A stretch of DNA of 5,599 nt, taken from positions 1-5,599 of the forward strand of contig CACZQQ010000250.1 of assembly GCA_902783355.1 (NCBI GenBank), written 5' to 3'. The stretch is from an uncultured bacterium (GTDB lineage Bacteria > Verrucomicrobiota > Lentisphaeria > Oligosphaerales > Oligosphaeraceae). Positions 1-5,599 of the stretch are shown here, piece by piece. The notes under the pieces were generated by a model. That model was given only the letters and a program-made list of their open reading frames with translations. It was not told the DNA's origin and searched no databases. Position 1 is the first letter of the stretch, and every line of letters starts with the position of its first letter. A program made the translations under genes and the position numbers.

Positions 1-1
1 G

Positions 2-2080
2 GACACCGCCACCGCGCTGATGCGCGACCTGCGCGCCGTCACGGAGGCCGCCGGCCATGCCAAGGGGCGTCCCGTCATGATTGCCATCCGCGTGCCCGAT
101 TCCGTCGAATACTGCAACGCCATCGGCATCGACATCGAGAGGTGGCTCTCCGAGAAGCTTGTCGACATCCTCATCACCACCAGCTACTTCCAGCTGAATC
201 CATGGAGCTACACGGTGGATTTGGCGCGCAAATACGGCGTCAAGTGCCTCGCCTCGCTGGACGAGTCGCGCATCCGCCCGCCGCACCTCCCGCTGGGCAG
301 CCGCAATTCGCTGCAGTCCTATCAGGCGCAGGCCCTGGCCGCCATGCGGCAGGGCGTGGACGGCATCTACGTCTTCAACGCGGAATACGGCGCCCTGACG
401 TCGCGTGCCTTCGCCAAGCCGGAGACCCTCAAGTTCAAGGACAAGCTCTACTACGCCACCTACCGCGGCTCCGGCGGCTACCTGCCCGGCGGCTATCTGC
501 GCAACGGCGAATTCTTCAGCAACATGCCCGCCGTCGAGCCGGGCAACCAGGCCGCCGTCGCCTCCGACGGCTCCCTGGATATTCCTATTTATATAGGGGA
601 CGACCTGCAGGACGCCGACGTCATGGCGCGCCGCCCGGCGGTCACCGCGCAGCTGCGCAGCCCGGCCGGATGCGACTTCCGCCTGGCGGTCAACGGCACC
701 GACGTGCCGCTGGCGCGCAAGTCGCTCTCCGACGGCGTCTACACCTACGACGTGCCCGCCGCGCTCATCCAGTGCGGCGAAAACCGCTTTGCCGTCTCGC
801 CCCATGGCTACAAGGGCGCCCTCTCGCGCGTCGTCGCCGTCAAGGGCGATGCGTTGCTCTACGGCGGCCTGCGCGGACAGTGGCGCCGGTTCTATCAGGC
901 GGACGAAGCTGACGGCGAGCGCATCGTGGACGGCGCCTACCAGCTGAAGGATACGGTTTCCGACGCGCACACCGCCGCCGCCCTGTGGCATCCGCTGCCC
1001 GGCAAGGAGACCGCGCGCCTCAAGGTCAAGGCCGCCATCAAGGTGGTCGCCGCCACCGACGACAGCAGCGCCGTCCTGCGCCTCGCCGACGGCACGCACG
1101 TGGAGCGCATCGCCTTCCTGCCGGGCGAAATCAGGCTGGTCTTCGCCGGCAGGAGCGTCCCCTTCGACACGACGGACGCCTTCCACAGCTACGAGGTGGA
1201 GTTCGCCGGCGGCCAGGTCACGGTGCAGGCGGACGGGCGGGAACTGCTCTCCGCGCCGCTGGCGGGCGACGTGCGCGACGAGAAGTGCAGCATGGTCGGC
1301 TACACGGAGAGCATCCCTGGCCTCAACGCGCGCGGCGTGGTCATCGGCTCCGTCAGCGGCCCCGGCCAGGGCACCATGCTCTTCAAGGACTTTGAAATCC
1401 TGCAGGACACGCTGGTGGTGCGGGACTTCGCCGTCGCCATCCACTTTGCGGAGGAGCCGGAGGCGGAGCTGCTGGCGCTGAAAGACGCCGCCATCCAGCC
1501 GCTGGCGCAGGTGTCGGTGCGCAACGGCAAGGTCGTTCTCGGCGAGGGCGTCGTCAACGTGCGCTATGCCGCCGACGGCATCGTGCAGGACAACGAGGCG
1601 GTCCTGCTGCTTCACCGCCACCGCAACGGCGGGCCCTATTTCGACTTCGGCCCCGCCATGCAGGCGCAGCTGCTGGAGCCGCCGCGCTTCCTGCTGGCCG
1701 AATTCACCGCCGCCGCGCTGGCGGACGGCCCGAACGGCGAGCCCGCCTTCCTCTTCAACCTGGCTCCCGTGCGCCCTGGCAAGGAGAACCAGACGTGGGA
1801 GTTCGACCTGCGCATCGGCACCGGCGCCCTCTTCTGCGATTCCCTGAAGGGCAGGGCCGACTGCGCGGACATCAATCTCGCGCACGACAACACATATCGC
1901 GTCGCCATGGACACGCAGACCGGCAAGGCCGTCCTCTGGTGCAACGGCAAATTGCTGCTGGCGGGCACCATCGTGCGCGGCGTCGGCCGCACGGCGCCCT
2001 TCGCCTATGTCGGCGACGCCTCCGCAGGCGTGGACGGCATCGTCCGCTTCAAGGGCGCCGCCGTCGGCGTCCCCCAATAG
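2..2080 (+). CDS. Secreted glycosyl-hydrolase-like protein, paralogue A (5' partial)
   Basis: This is the C-terminal 692 residues of a protein whose start lies before the window; alignment to paralogue B (2368-5043) suggests about 247 residues are missing. Residues 1 to about 145 are the end of a TIM-barrel. They include the shared block GRPVMIAIR, then DSVEYC (residues 33-38, matching DSPEYC in B), then KYGVKC and a GVDGIYVFN strand near the barrel end. A middle beta-rich domain follows (about 180-290), and then two concanavalin/LamG-like beta-sandwiches. The first contains FHSYEVEF (394-401) and VQADG (408-412); the second contains NTYRVAM (630-636) and LWCNG (645-649). The HxY...V...DG pattern is typical of such lectin-like folds. 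The likely role is extracellular or periplasmic carbohydrate processing; the substrate cannot be told. The family call (GHL10/DUF187-like) is from recalled resemblance. One short stretch (578-595) has aberrant A/T-ending codons. The gene stops 4 nt before a 9-bp repeat array. Confidence 0.8.
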   Translation, partial: DTATALMRDLRAVTEAAGHAKGRPVMIAIRVPDSVEYCNAIGIDIERWLSEKLVDILITTSYFQLNPWSYTVDLARKYGVKCLASLDESRIRPPHLPLGSRNSLQSYQAQALAAMRQGVDGIYVFNAEYGALTSRAFAKPETLKFKDKLYYATYRGSGGYLPGGYLRNGEFFSNMPAVEPGNQAAVASDGSLDIPIYIGDDLQDADVMARRPAVTAQLRSPAGCDFRLAVNGTDVPLARKSLSDGVYTYDVPAALIQCGENRFAVSPHGYKGALSRVVAVKGDALLYGGLRGQWRRFYQADEADGERIVDGAYQLKDTVSDAHTAAALWHPLPGKETARLKVKAAIKVVAATDDSSAVLRLADGTHVERIAFLPGEIRLVFAGRSVPFDTTDAFHSYEVEFAGGQVTVQADGRELLSAPLAGDVRDEKCSMVGYTESIPGLNARGVVIGSVSGPGQGTMLFKDFEILQDTLVVRDFAVAIHFAEEPEAELLALKDAAIQPLAQVSVRNGKVVLGEGVVNVRYAADGIVQDNEAVLLLHRHRNGGPYFDFGPAMQAQLLEPPRFLLAEFTAAALADGPNGEPAFLFNLAPVRPGKENQTWEFDLRIGTGALFCDSLKGRADCADINLAHDNTYRVAMDTQTGKAVLWCNGKLLLAGTIVRGVGRTAPFAYVGDASAGVDGIVRFKGAAVGVPQ
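578..599 (+). other. A/T-third-position codon island with hairpin inside paralogue A
   Basis: Six consecutive codons (GAT ATT CCT ATT TAT ATA, 578-595) all end in A or T. Only 3 of the 60 codons directly flanking them (488-577 and 596-685) do so. The RNA can pair 582-588 (TTCCTAT) with 593-599 (ATAGGGG) across a 4-nt loop, 7 bp including two G-U pairs. The encoded SLDIPIYIGDDL lines up with TKTFRLEFGDDL in paralogue B, so this looks like unusual codon choice within homologous protein rather than an inserted segment. It lies near the start of the middle beta-domain. Function is unknown. Confidence 0.6.
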
Positions 2081-2084
2081 TCCC

Positions 2085-2120
2085 GTCCCATCTGTCCCAC
2101 CTGTCCCACCTGTCCCATTT
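2085..2120 (+). repeat. Tandem 9-bp repeat array 1 (4 units)
   Basis: Four consecutive 9-bp units start 5 nt after the stop codon of paralogue A: GTCCCATCT, GTCCCACCT, GTCCCACCT, GTCCCATTT. An extra TCCC (2081-2084) precedes them, so five CCC runs are spaced by 2, 6, 6 and 6 nt. On the minus strand this fits the four-GGG-tract, loop 1-7 pattern of a potential G-quadruplex. The array is followed by TCGCCTTCGGCAACA (2123-2137), which recurs with one mismatch after array 2. Because the unit is 9 bp, reading frames pass through it unchanged, which produces artefactual repeat peptides in non-coding frames. Confidence 0.95.
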
Positions 2121-2132
2121 CCTCGCCTTCGG

Positions 2133-2162
2133 CAACAGGCTCCTCCCGCCAAAGTCCTGTTG
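2133..2162 (+). repeat. Inverted repeat CAACAGG/CCTGTTG
   Basis: A perfect 7-bp inverted repeat (2133-2139 and 2156-2162) is separated by 16 nt, just downstream of array 1. Its left arm overlaps the conserved tail that follows both arrays. There is no T-run after it, so a classical intrinsic terminator is not supported. A competing 5-bp pairing, GCCAA/TTGGC (2148-2152 and 2165-2169), overlaps it. It could be a 3'-end hairpin of the paralogue A transcript or chance. Confidence 0.35.
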
Positions 2163-2227
2163 GGTTGGCCAGCCGCTGAAGGCGCGGGCATGGTACAGAA
2201 GTCCCTGAGGGCCTGGAGCGCAGGAGG

Positions 2228-2256
2228 CTGGCAAAACTTGGAAAAGGCGCTACATT
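2228..2256 (+). promoter_or_regulatory. Candidate sigma-70-type promoter for paralogue B
   Basis: CTGGCA (2228-2233, four of six matches to TTGACA) and TACATT (2251-2256, four of six matches to TATAAT) are separated by exactly 17 nt. They lie in the most A-rich part of an otherwise GC-rich intergenic region. The start of transcription would fall near 2263, giving a leader of about 105 nt before the ATG at 2368. The match is modest and the promoter consensus of this organism is unknown. The -10 box lies inside the dyad at 2246-2270. Confidence 0.4.
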
Positions 2257-2270
2257 AGCCATGTGGCGCC
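2246..2270. promoter_or_regulatory. 10-bp dyad over the candidate -10 box (operator or hairpin)
   Basis: GGCGCTACAT (2246-2255) and ATGTGGCGCC (2261-2270) are inverted copies with 9 of 10 positions matching, and the tenth can form a T-G pair; the loop is 5 nt. The dyad spans the proposed -10 box and transcription start, a common place for a repressor site. It could instead act as an RNA hairpin if transcription starts upstream. No T-run follows, so a terminator is unlikely. No regulator gene is visible in the window. Confidence 0.45.
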
Positions 2271-2296
2271 AATCCCTCAAGAAAAGCCGCGGAAAC

Positions 2297-2337
2297 GGAC
2301 GCCTGGAATTTCGTTTCAGCCCCGGCCGGGACGCCTG
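2297..2337 (+). other. Leader segment with short direct repeat and palindrome
   Basis: In the presumed 5' leader of paralogue B, GGACGCCTG occurs twice (2297-2305 and 2329-2337). Between the copies is a perfect 10-bp palindrome, CCCGGCCGGG (2321-2330). Nothing here matches a riboswitch class that I recognise. Both could be chance in GC-rich DNA. Confidence 0.2.
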
Positions 2338-2356
2338 CCTCATCCATCCACAACCC

Positions 2357-2363
2357 AAGGGGA
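2357..2363 (+). promoter_or_regulatory. Ribosome binding site of paralogue B
   Basis: AAGGGGA lies 4 nt before the ATG at 2368. It decides the start: an in-frame GTG at 2263 would add 35 residues, but those are charged and proline-rich. The ATG at 2368 instead has this site and begins directly with a signal peptide. Confidence 0.6.
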
Positions 2364-2367
2364 CCCC

Positions 2368-5043
2368 ATGAAATCCATCCAAGTCTACGTCCTGCTCGTC
2401 TTGTCCGCCTTCTGCCTGGCGGCGTTTGCCGCCGAAATGTCCGACGCCGAATGGGCGGCGCTGAAGAAGAAGGCGCTGGAGCGCCCGCGCAACATCTATT
2501 ACAACGACGGCGACGACGTGAACTACAACCACGGCGAGCCGACCGTCGAGGGCATCCTCGCCAAGCGGACGACGTGGCTGCCCAAGTATCCCGTCAACAC
2601 GCTGATCTACTGCGTCAACGGCTCCACCTTCCAGATGAAGGTGCCGACCGAAAACGGCGAGCTGGCCGACTTCGAATGGCCGGAGACCTACAGGAGCGTG
2701 GACGTCTACGGCAGCGTGAACGTGGTCACATGGCTGGTGAAGCACGGCCACGACATCATCCAGCTGCAGCAGGATTTCGCGCACGCGCACGGGATGGACT
2801 TCTTCGCGGAGTTCCGTTTCAACGACACACACGACTATTGGGACAAGCCGCAGGAGCCGTGCCCCTTCTTTCCGCGCTTCAAGCGGGAGCACCCCGAATA
2901 CATCATGGGCAGCTATGAAAACCAGCCGCCCTACGCCTACTGGTCGTCCTACGACTTCACCCACAAGGAGATCCGCGACAGGTTCGTGGCGCTCATCGCA
3001 GAAGTGGCCGACAAGTATGAGCTGGACGGCATCCTGATCGACTTCTTCCGCTGGCTGGGCATCTTCAAGTCGGTGGCGTGGGGCGGCACCGCCTCGCCGG
3101 AGGAGGTCGAAATGCTCAGCGACATGTTCCGCCAGATCCGCGCCGCCACGGAGGCCGCCGGCCGCCGCCGCGGACGCCCCATCCTCCTCGCCGTCCGCTG
3201 CGCCGACTCCCCCGAATACTGCCTGGCCAGCGGCTTCGACTGGGAGGGCCTCATGGCGGAAGGCGTCTTCGACTTGGTCTTCCCCGCCGGCAATGACCAC
3301 TTCGAGCCGTGGGGCAACAGCATCGCGCTGTGCCACAAGTACGGCGTCAAGTGCTACCCCTCCATCGACATGCCTTCCTTCGATGGCCAGCCGCTCATCC
3401 AGGCCCGCAAGGTCAACGAGGCCTACTGGGCCCGCGAGGCCGCCGCCTACCAGGCCGGCGCCGACGGCATCTACTACTACAACATGTTCAACGAGAACGT
3501 CGTGGCGAACATGCCGGCCACCTATGGCGACCTCCAGCTCAGGAACAAGCGCTACTTCATCTCGCCTCTGGCCTTCAACTGCTGGATCACCATCGAGCGC
3601 ACGCTGGCCGGCGGCGACCGCCTCTGCCAGCTGCCGCAGCTCTTCCCCGGCCGCCCGTGGACCTTCCAGCCAGGCGGCACGAAGACCTTCCGGCTGGAGT
3701 TCGGCGACGACCTGGCGGCCCTCCGGCGCGCCGGCGTCCCTGTCCGCACATGGGCCACGCTCGTGGCCGACGGCGACGCCAGCCGGCTTGAGGTCGCCTC
3801 CAACGGCGTGGCGTGGCGCTACCGCGGCAGCCATCAGAACAGGCACGCCTACGAGGTGCCGCCGGAGGCGCTCCGGCCCGGCCTCAACGAACTGCACTTC
3901 GCCCTGAAGGCCCCCGCCGCCGACGAGCCGTTCTGGCATGAGATCCTGACCGGCGACGCCATCCTGCGCGGCGCCAACCAGCCGCCCTGGCGGCGCCTCT
4001 TCTACATGGCCGCCGACAACCTGGACAACGAGAGCATCGTGGACGGCGCCTACCGCATCCGCGACACGGGCGGCGGCTCCCCCAACCTCTGCTACCCCCT
4101 CGACGAAGGCGCCTCCTGCAACGGCATCGACATCTCCTTCGAGGCGTGCGTGGAGAGCTCCGACGACCCGCTGGGCGCCATGCTCCGCGTCGCCGCCGCC
4201 GGCAAGGTCGAAATCGTCACCTTCCAGGCCGACAAGGTCGGCTTCCACTTCGCGGGCAAGACCGCGCCCTTCGACACGACGAAGTTCCACCAGTACCGCG
4301 TGCGGCTGACGGCGGACACAATCACGCTGGAAGCCGACGGGCAGGCGCTTCTGGAGGCGCCCGCCGCGATGTCCTCCGACGACCCGAAGGGACGCCTCAC
4401 GGGCATGGGCGAAATCGTGCATGGCCTCCACGACAGCAGCCTCTCCATCGGCTCGCTGGCCGACAAGGGCCAAGGCATCTCCCGCTGGCGCCACCTGAAG
4501 TTGCGCCGCGACCGAGGCGCCGTCGTCCTCCATGACTGCGTGGTGGACGTCGAGATCAACGCCGACGCCCCGAAGGCCGATGTCGAGTGGCAGAAGACCG
4601 CTGATAATGTAACTATCTTACCCGCAGGTAGTTATGCATATCACGCCTATCCCGTCGTCGCCGAATGCGACTTGGAACTGCCTGCCGGCGGCAGCGCGCA
4701 GATCCACCTCTCCTCCGGCGGCCTCCACACCGTCTTCACCGTGCTCGGCAGCGGCCTCGTCGCCGACGCGGGCCGCATCGCCCCGATGCCCGCCGCGCAG
4801 GGCGCCACACGTCGCGTCCGCATCGAGATGGACGACCAGGCCCGCGTCTTCGTGGACGGTGTCTTTTGCACCGGCACGGTCGTCTCGAATGTCACCGGCC
4901 TGCTGAAAGACAACCCCGCGATGGTCAAATTGAACGAAGAGAGCAACGGCATCATCCCCAATTCGGGCCTCGTCGTGAAGCCCGCCGGCGCCGCCAGGGT
5001 CAGCGCTCTGCGCATAAGCGAGTCCCCGATTCCCGGCAGATAG
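2368..5043 (+). CDS. Secreted glycosyl-hydrolase-like TIM-barrel protein with two lectin-like domains, paralogue B (complete)
   Basis: The gene encodes 891 residues. Residues 1-21 form a signal peptide (MKS start, hydrophobic core, AFA/AE cleavage), so the protein is exported. Residues about 35-380 look like a TIM-barrel of GHL10/DUF187 type. Visible marks are RPRNIYYNDGDD (39-50), FRFNDTHD (149-156), LDGILIDFFRW (219-229; D220 and D225 are candidate active-site acids), DSPEYC (280-285), KYGVKC and GADGIYYYN (364-372). Residues about 400-545 form a beta-rich domain. Two concanavalin/LamG-like sandwiches follow: about 552-735, with FHQYRVRL (640-647) and LEADG (654-658), and about 738-885, with RRVRIEM (815-821) and VFVDG (827-831). 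A likely role is binding and possibly hydrolysing a polysaccharide outside the cytoplasm; the substrate is unknown and catalysis is inferred. It is full-length and matches paralogue A throughout the overlap. Residues 745-758 use an unusual run of A/T-ending codons (4600-4641). Confidence 0.85.
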   Translation: MKSIQVYVLLVLSAFCLAAFAAEMSDAEWAALKKKALERPRNIYYNDGDDVNYNHGEPTVEGILAKRTTWLPKYPVNTLIYCVNGSTFQMKVPTENGELADFEWPETYRSVDVYGSVNVVTWLVKHGHDIIQLQQDFAHAHGMDFFAEFRFNDTHDYWDKPQEPCPFFPRFKREHPEYIMGSYENQPPYAYWSSYDFTHKEIRDRFVALIAEVADKYELDGILIDFFRWLGIFKSVAWGGTASPEEVEMLSDMFRQIRAATEAAGRRRGRPILLAVRCADSPEYCLASGFDWEGLMAEGVFDLVFPAGNDHFEPWGNSIALCHKYGVKCYPSIDMPSFDGQPLIQARKVNEAYWAREAAAYQAGADGIYYYNMFNENVVANMPATYGDLQLRNKRYFISPLAFNCWITIERTLAGGDRLCQLPQLFPGRPWTFQPGGTKTFRLEFGDDLAALRRAGVPVRTWATLVADGDASRLEVASNGVAWRYRGSHQNRHAYEVPPEALRPGLNELHFALKAPAADEPFWHEILTGDAILRGANQPPWRRLFYMAADNLDNESIVDGAYRIRDTGGGSPNLCYPLDEGASCNGIDISFEACVESSDDPLGAMLRVAAAGKVEIVTFQADKVGFHFAGKTAPFDTTKFHQYRVRLTADTITLEADGQALLEAPAAMSSDDPKGRLTGMGEIVHGLHDSSLSIGSLADKGQGISRWRHLKLRRDRGAVVLHDCVVDVEINADAPKADVEWQKTADNVTILPAGSYAYHAYPVVAECDLELPAGGSAQIHLSSGGLHTVFTVLGSGLVADAGRIAPMPAAQGATRRVRIEMDDQARVFVDGVFCTGTVVSNVTGLLKDNPAMVKLNEESNGIIPNSGLVVKPAGAARVSALRISESPIPGR
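4600..4641 (+). other. A/T-third-position codon island with 11-bp hairpin inside paralogue B
   Basis: In 14 consecutive codons (residues 745-758) 12 end in A or T, including GTA, TTA and AGT. Only 7 of the 66 codons around them (4501-4599 and 4642-4740) do so. The RNA can form an 11-bp stem, TGTAACTATCT (4608-4618) with AGGTAGTTATG (4626-4636), three of the pairs being G-U, around a 7-nt loop. The reading frame is intact, and the segment lies at the start of the second lectin-like domain. Possible explanations are a translational pause, a structured RNA or protein binding site, or a recombination scar; none can be proved here. Confidence 0.65.
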
Positions 5044-5049
5044 GAGATT

Positions 5050-5080
5050 TGGGACCTGCGGGACAGAAGTCCCCGTCCCA
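5050..5080 (+). terminator. Hairpin after paralogue B, possible 3'-end structure
   Basis: Two nested stems start 7 nt after the stop codon. TGGGAC (5050-5055) pairs with GTCCCA (5075-5080), and GGGAC (5060-5064) pairs with GTCCC (5069-5073) around an AGAA tetraloop. The outer right arm is the first unit of repeat array 2. There is no T-run, so this is not a standard intrinsic terminator. It may stabilise the mRNA end or pause RNA polymerase. Confidence 0.35.
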
Positions 5081-5110
5081 TCTGTCCCACTCGTCCCATC
5101 TGTCCCATCG
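5075..5110 (+). repeat. Tandem 9-bp repeat array 2 (4 units)
   Basis: Four 9-bp units (GTCCCATCT, GTCCCACTC, GTCCCATCT, GTCCCATCG) form an array of the same 36-bp length as array 1. A CCCC run precedes it, which again gives five C-tracts and a minus-strand G-quadruplex pattern. The tail TCGCCTTCAGCAACA (5111-5125) matches the array 1 tail at 14 of 15 positions, so the two arrays belong to a longer shared element (about 2079-2137 and 5068-5125). It fills most of the gap between paralogues B and C. Confidence 0.95.
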
Positions 5111-5146
5111 TCGCCTTCAGCAACACGCCTCCCCAACAAGACTCCC

Positions 5147-5599
5147 ATGAAACGGCCTCTTGTCCTCTTGCTCTTCGCCGCCGCCTGTTCCCTCTTCGCC
5201 GTCGACGATGCATGGGAGGCGCAGCGCCAGCGGATCCTCGACCGCCCGCGCGAGGTCTTCTACAACACCGACGGCGACGACGCCATCTGCTTCGGCCGCC
5301 ACGGCCACACGAACGAGGCCACGCCGGAGAACTTCAGGGCGGAGCGCCTCAACTACTGCCTGGGCACGGAGACCACGACCGTCTCCTACTGCCTCGCGAA
5401 CTGCATCGGGTGGCTCCACTACGACAGCAAGGTCGCCCAGCCCCTTGTGAAGAATGTGTACGAGACGCTCAAGGGCGGCCGCAACATCGTCGGCGAGCTT
5501 ATCGCGCAGGGAACCGACCCCATGCGGCTGACGCTGGAGTTCTGCCGCGAACACAATCTGGAGTGCTTCGCCTGCATCCGCATGAACGACACCCACGAC
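5147..5599 (+). CDS. Secreted glycosyl-hydrolase-like protein, paralogue C (3' partial)
   Basis: An open frame begins at ATG 5147 and runs off the window end with 151 codons and no stop. Residues 1-18 form a signal peptide (MKR, leucine/alanine-rich core, likely cut SLFA/VDD). The mature part begins like paralogue B: RPREVFYNTDGDD (33-45) matches RPRNIYYNDGDD, and RMNDTHD (145-151) matches RFNDTHD. This marks it as the N-terminal part of the same barrel family. The region between them differs more from B and is rich in cysteine (for example SYCLANC), suggesting a distinct subfamily and possibly a different substrate. No clear Shine-Dalgarno sequence precedes the ATG. The 103-bp gap to paralogue B has no evident promoter, so read-through from B is plausible. 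The start is chosen because it alone gives a signal peptide and the family N-terminus. Confidence 0.8.
   Translation, partial: MKRPLVLLLFAAACSLFAVDDAWEAQRQRILDRPREVFYNTDGDDAICFGRHGHTNEATPENFRAERLNYCLGTETTTVSYCLANCIGWLHYDSKVAQPLVKNVYETLKGGRNIVGELIAQGTDPMRLTLEFCREHNLECFACIRMNDTHD

Noticed and set aside
2085..2120. CRISPR array
   Set aside because: The units are contiguous 9-mers with no unique spacers and no cas genes nearby.
2263..2367. An in-frame GTG-initiated N-terminal extension of paralogue B
   Set aside because: The 35 extra residues do not resemble a signal peptide. GTG 2263 lies inside the dyad with no ribosome binding site, whereas ATG 2368 has AAGGGGA and begins a normal signal peptide.
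2005..4533. An 842-codon open frame on the minus strand across paralogue B and the upstream gap
   Set aside because: Long antisense frames are expected opposite GC-rich genes with G/C third positions. The product is low-complexity and Val/Ala/Gly/Asp/Glu-rich, reads through the 9-bp array as a VGQ/MGQ repeat, and lacks recognisable motifs, while the plus strand encodes a clear signal peptide and a family conserved in three copies.
4608..4636. Integron attC-type recombination site
   Set aside because: The stem ends in GTTATG-like bases but does not fit the GTTRRRY/RYYYAAC core sequences, and no integrase or cassette structure is present.
5065..5110. Standard intrinsic terminator after paralogue B
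   Set aside because: A stem is possible, but the sequence that follows is C-rich with no T-run, so only a low-confidence 3'-end hairpin is listed.
5147..5188. Lipoprotein signal in paralogue C (cysteine at residue 14)
   Set aside because: The residues before the cysteine (AAA) lack the usual leucine at -3 of a lipobox, and a standard cleavage site follows at SLFA/VDD.
5117..5596. A 159-codon minus-strand open frame at the window end
   Set aside because: It lies antisense to paralogue C, whose plus-strand frame has a signal peptide and family motifs; it is a composition shadow.

Overview
The window is GC-rich (roughly two thirds G+C by eye, with third codon positions almost always G or C). 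It carries three consecutive, same-strand, paralogous genes: a 5'-truncated copy (2-2080), a complete copy (2368-5043, 891 aa) and the first 151 codons of a third copy that runs off the end (5147-5599). The encoded proteins look like secreted, TIM-barrel, glycosyl-hydrolase-like proteins (GHL10/DUF187-type 'family 10 glycosylhydrolase-like') with C-terminal beta-sandwich, concanavalin/LamG-like domains. The two visible N-termini carry signal peptides. Strings of such paralogues, with phrases such as RPRxxxYNxDGDD and RxNDTHD, remind me of PVC-group bacteria, especially Lentisphaerae/Victivallales or Kiritimatiellota from gut or rumen. That placement rests on recalled family resemblance and base composition, not on a search.

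Layout: 2-2080 is the C-terminal two thirds of paralogue A (end of barrel, middle beta-domain, two lectin-like domains). 2081-2367 is a 287-bp intergenic region with a 4 x 9-bp tandem repeat directly after the stop codon, a 7-bp inverted repeat, a candidate promoter whose -10 box sits in a nearly perfect 10-bp dyad, and a purine-rich ribosome binding site. 2368-5043 is paralogue B. 5044-5146 is a 103-bp gap with a GGGAC/GTCCC hairpin, a second 4 x 9-bp array and the same conserved tail as the first array. 5147-5599 is the start of paralogue C.

The genes probably form a local tandem expansion producing related exported carbohydrate-active proteins. B and C may be co-transcribed, because the gap between them shows no clear promoter. 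B appears to have its own promoter.

The less ordinary signals are at the DNA/RNA level. One is a pair of homologous 36-bp C-rich arrays (G-quadruplex-type pattern on the minus strand) placed after successive paralogues. The other is two short islands inside the reading frames where codon third positions flip abruptly from G/C to A/T and where the RNA can fold into a hairpin. No RNA genes, CRISPR arrays, insertion sequences or integrase genes were seen.
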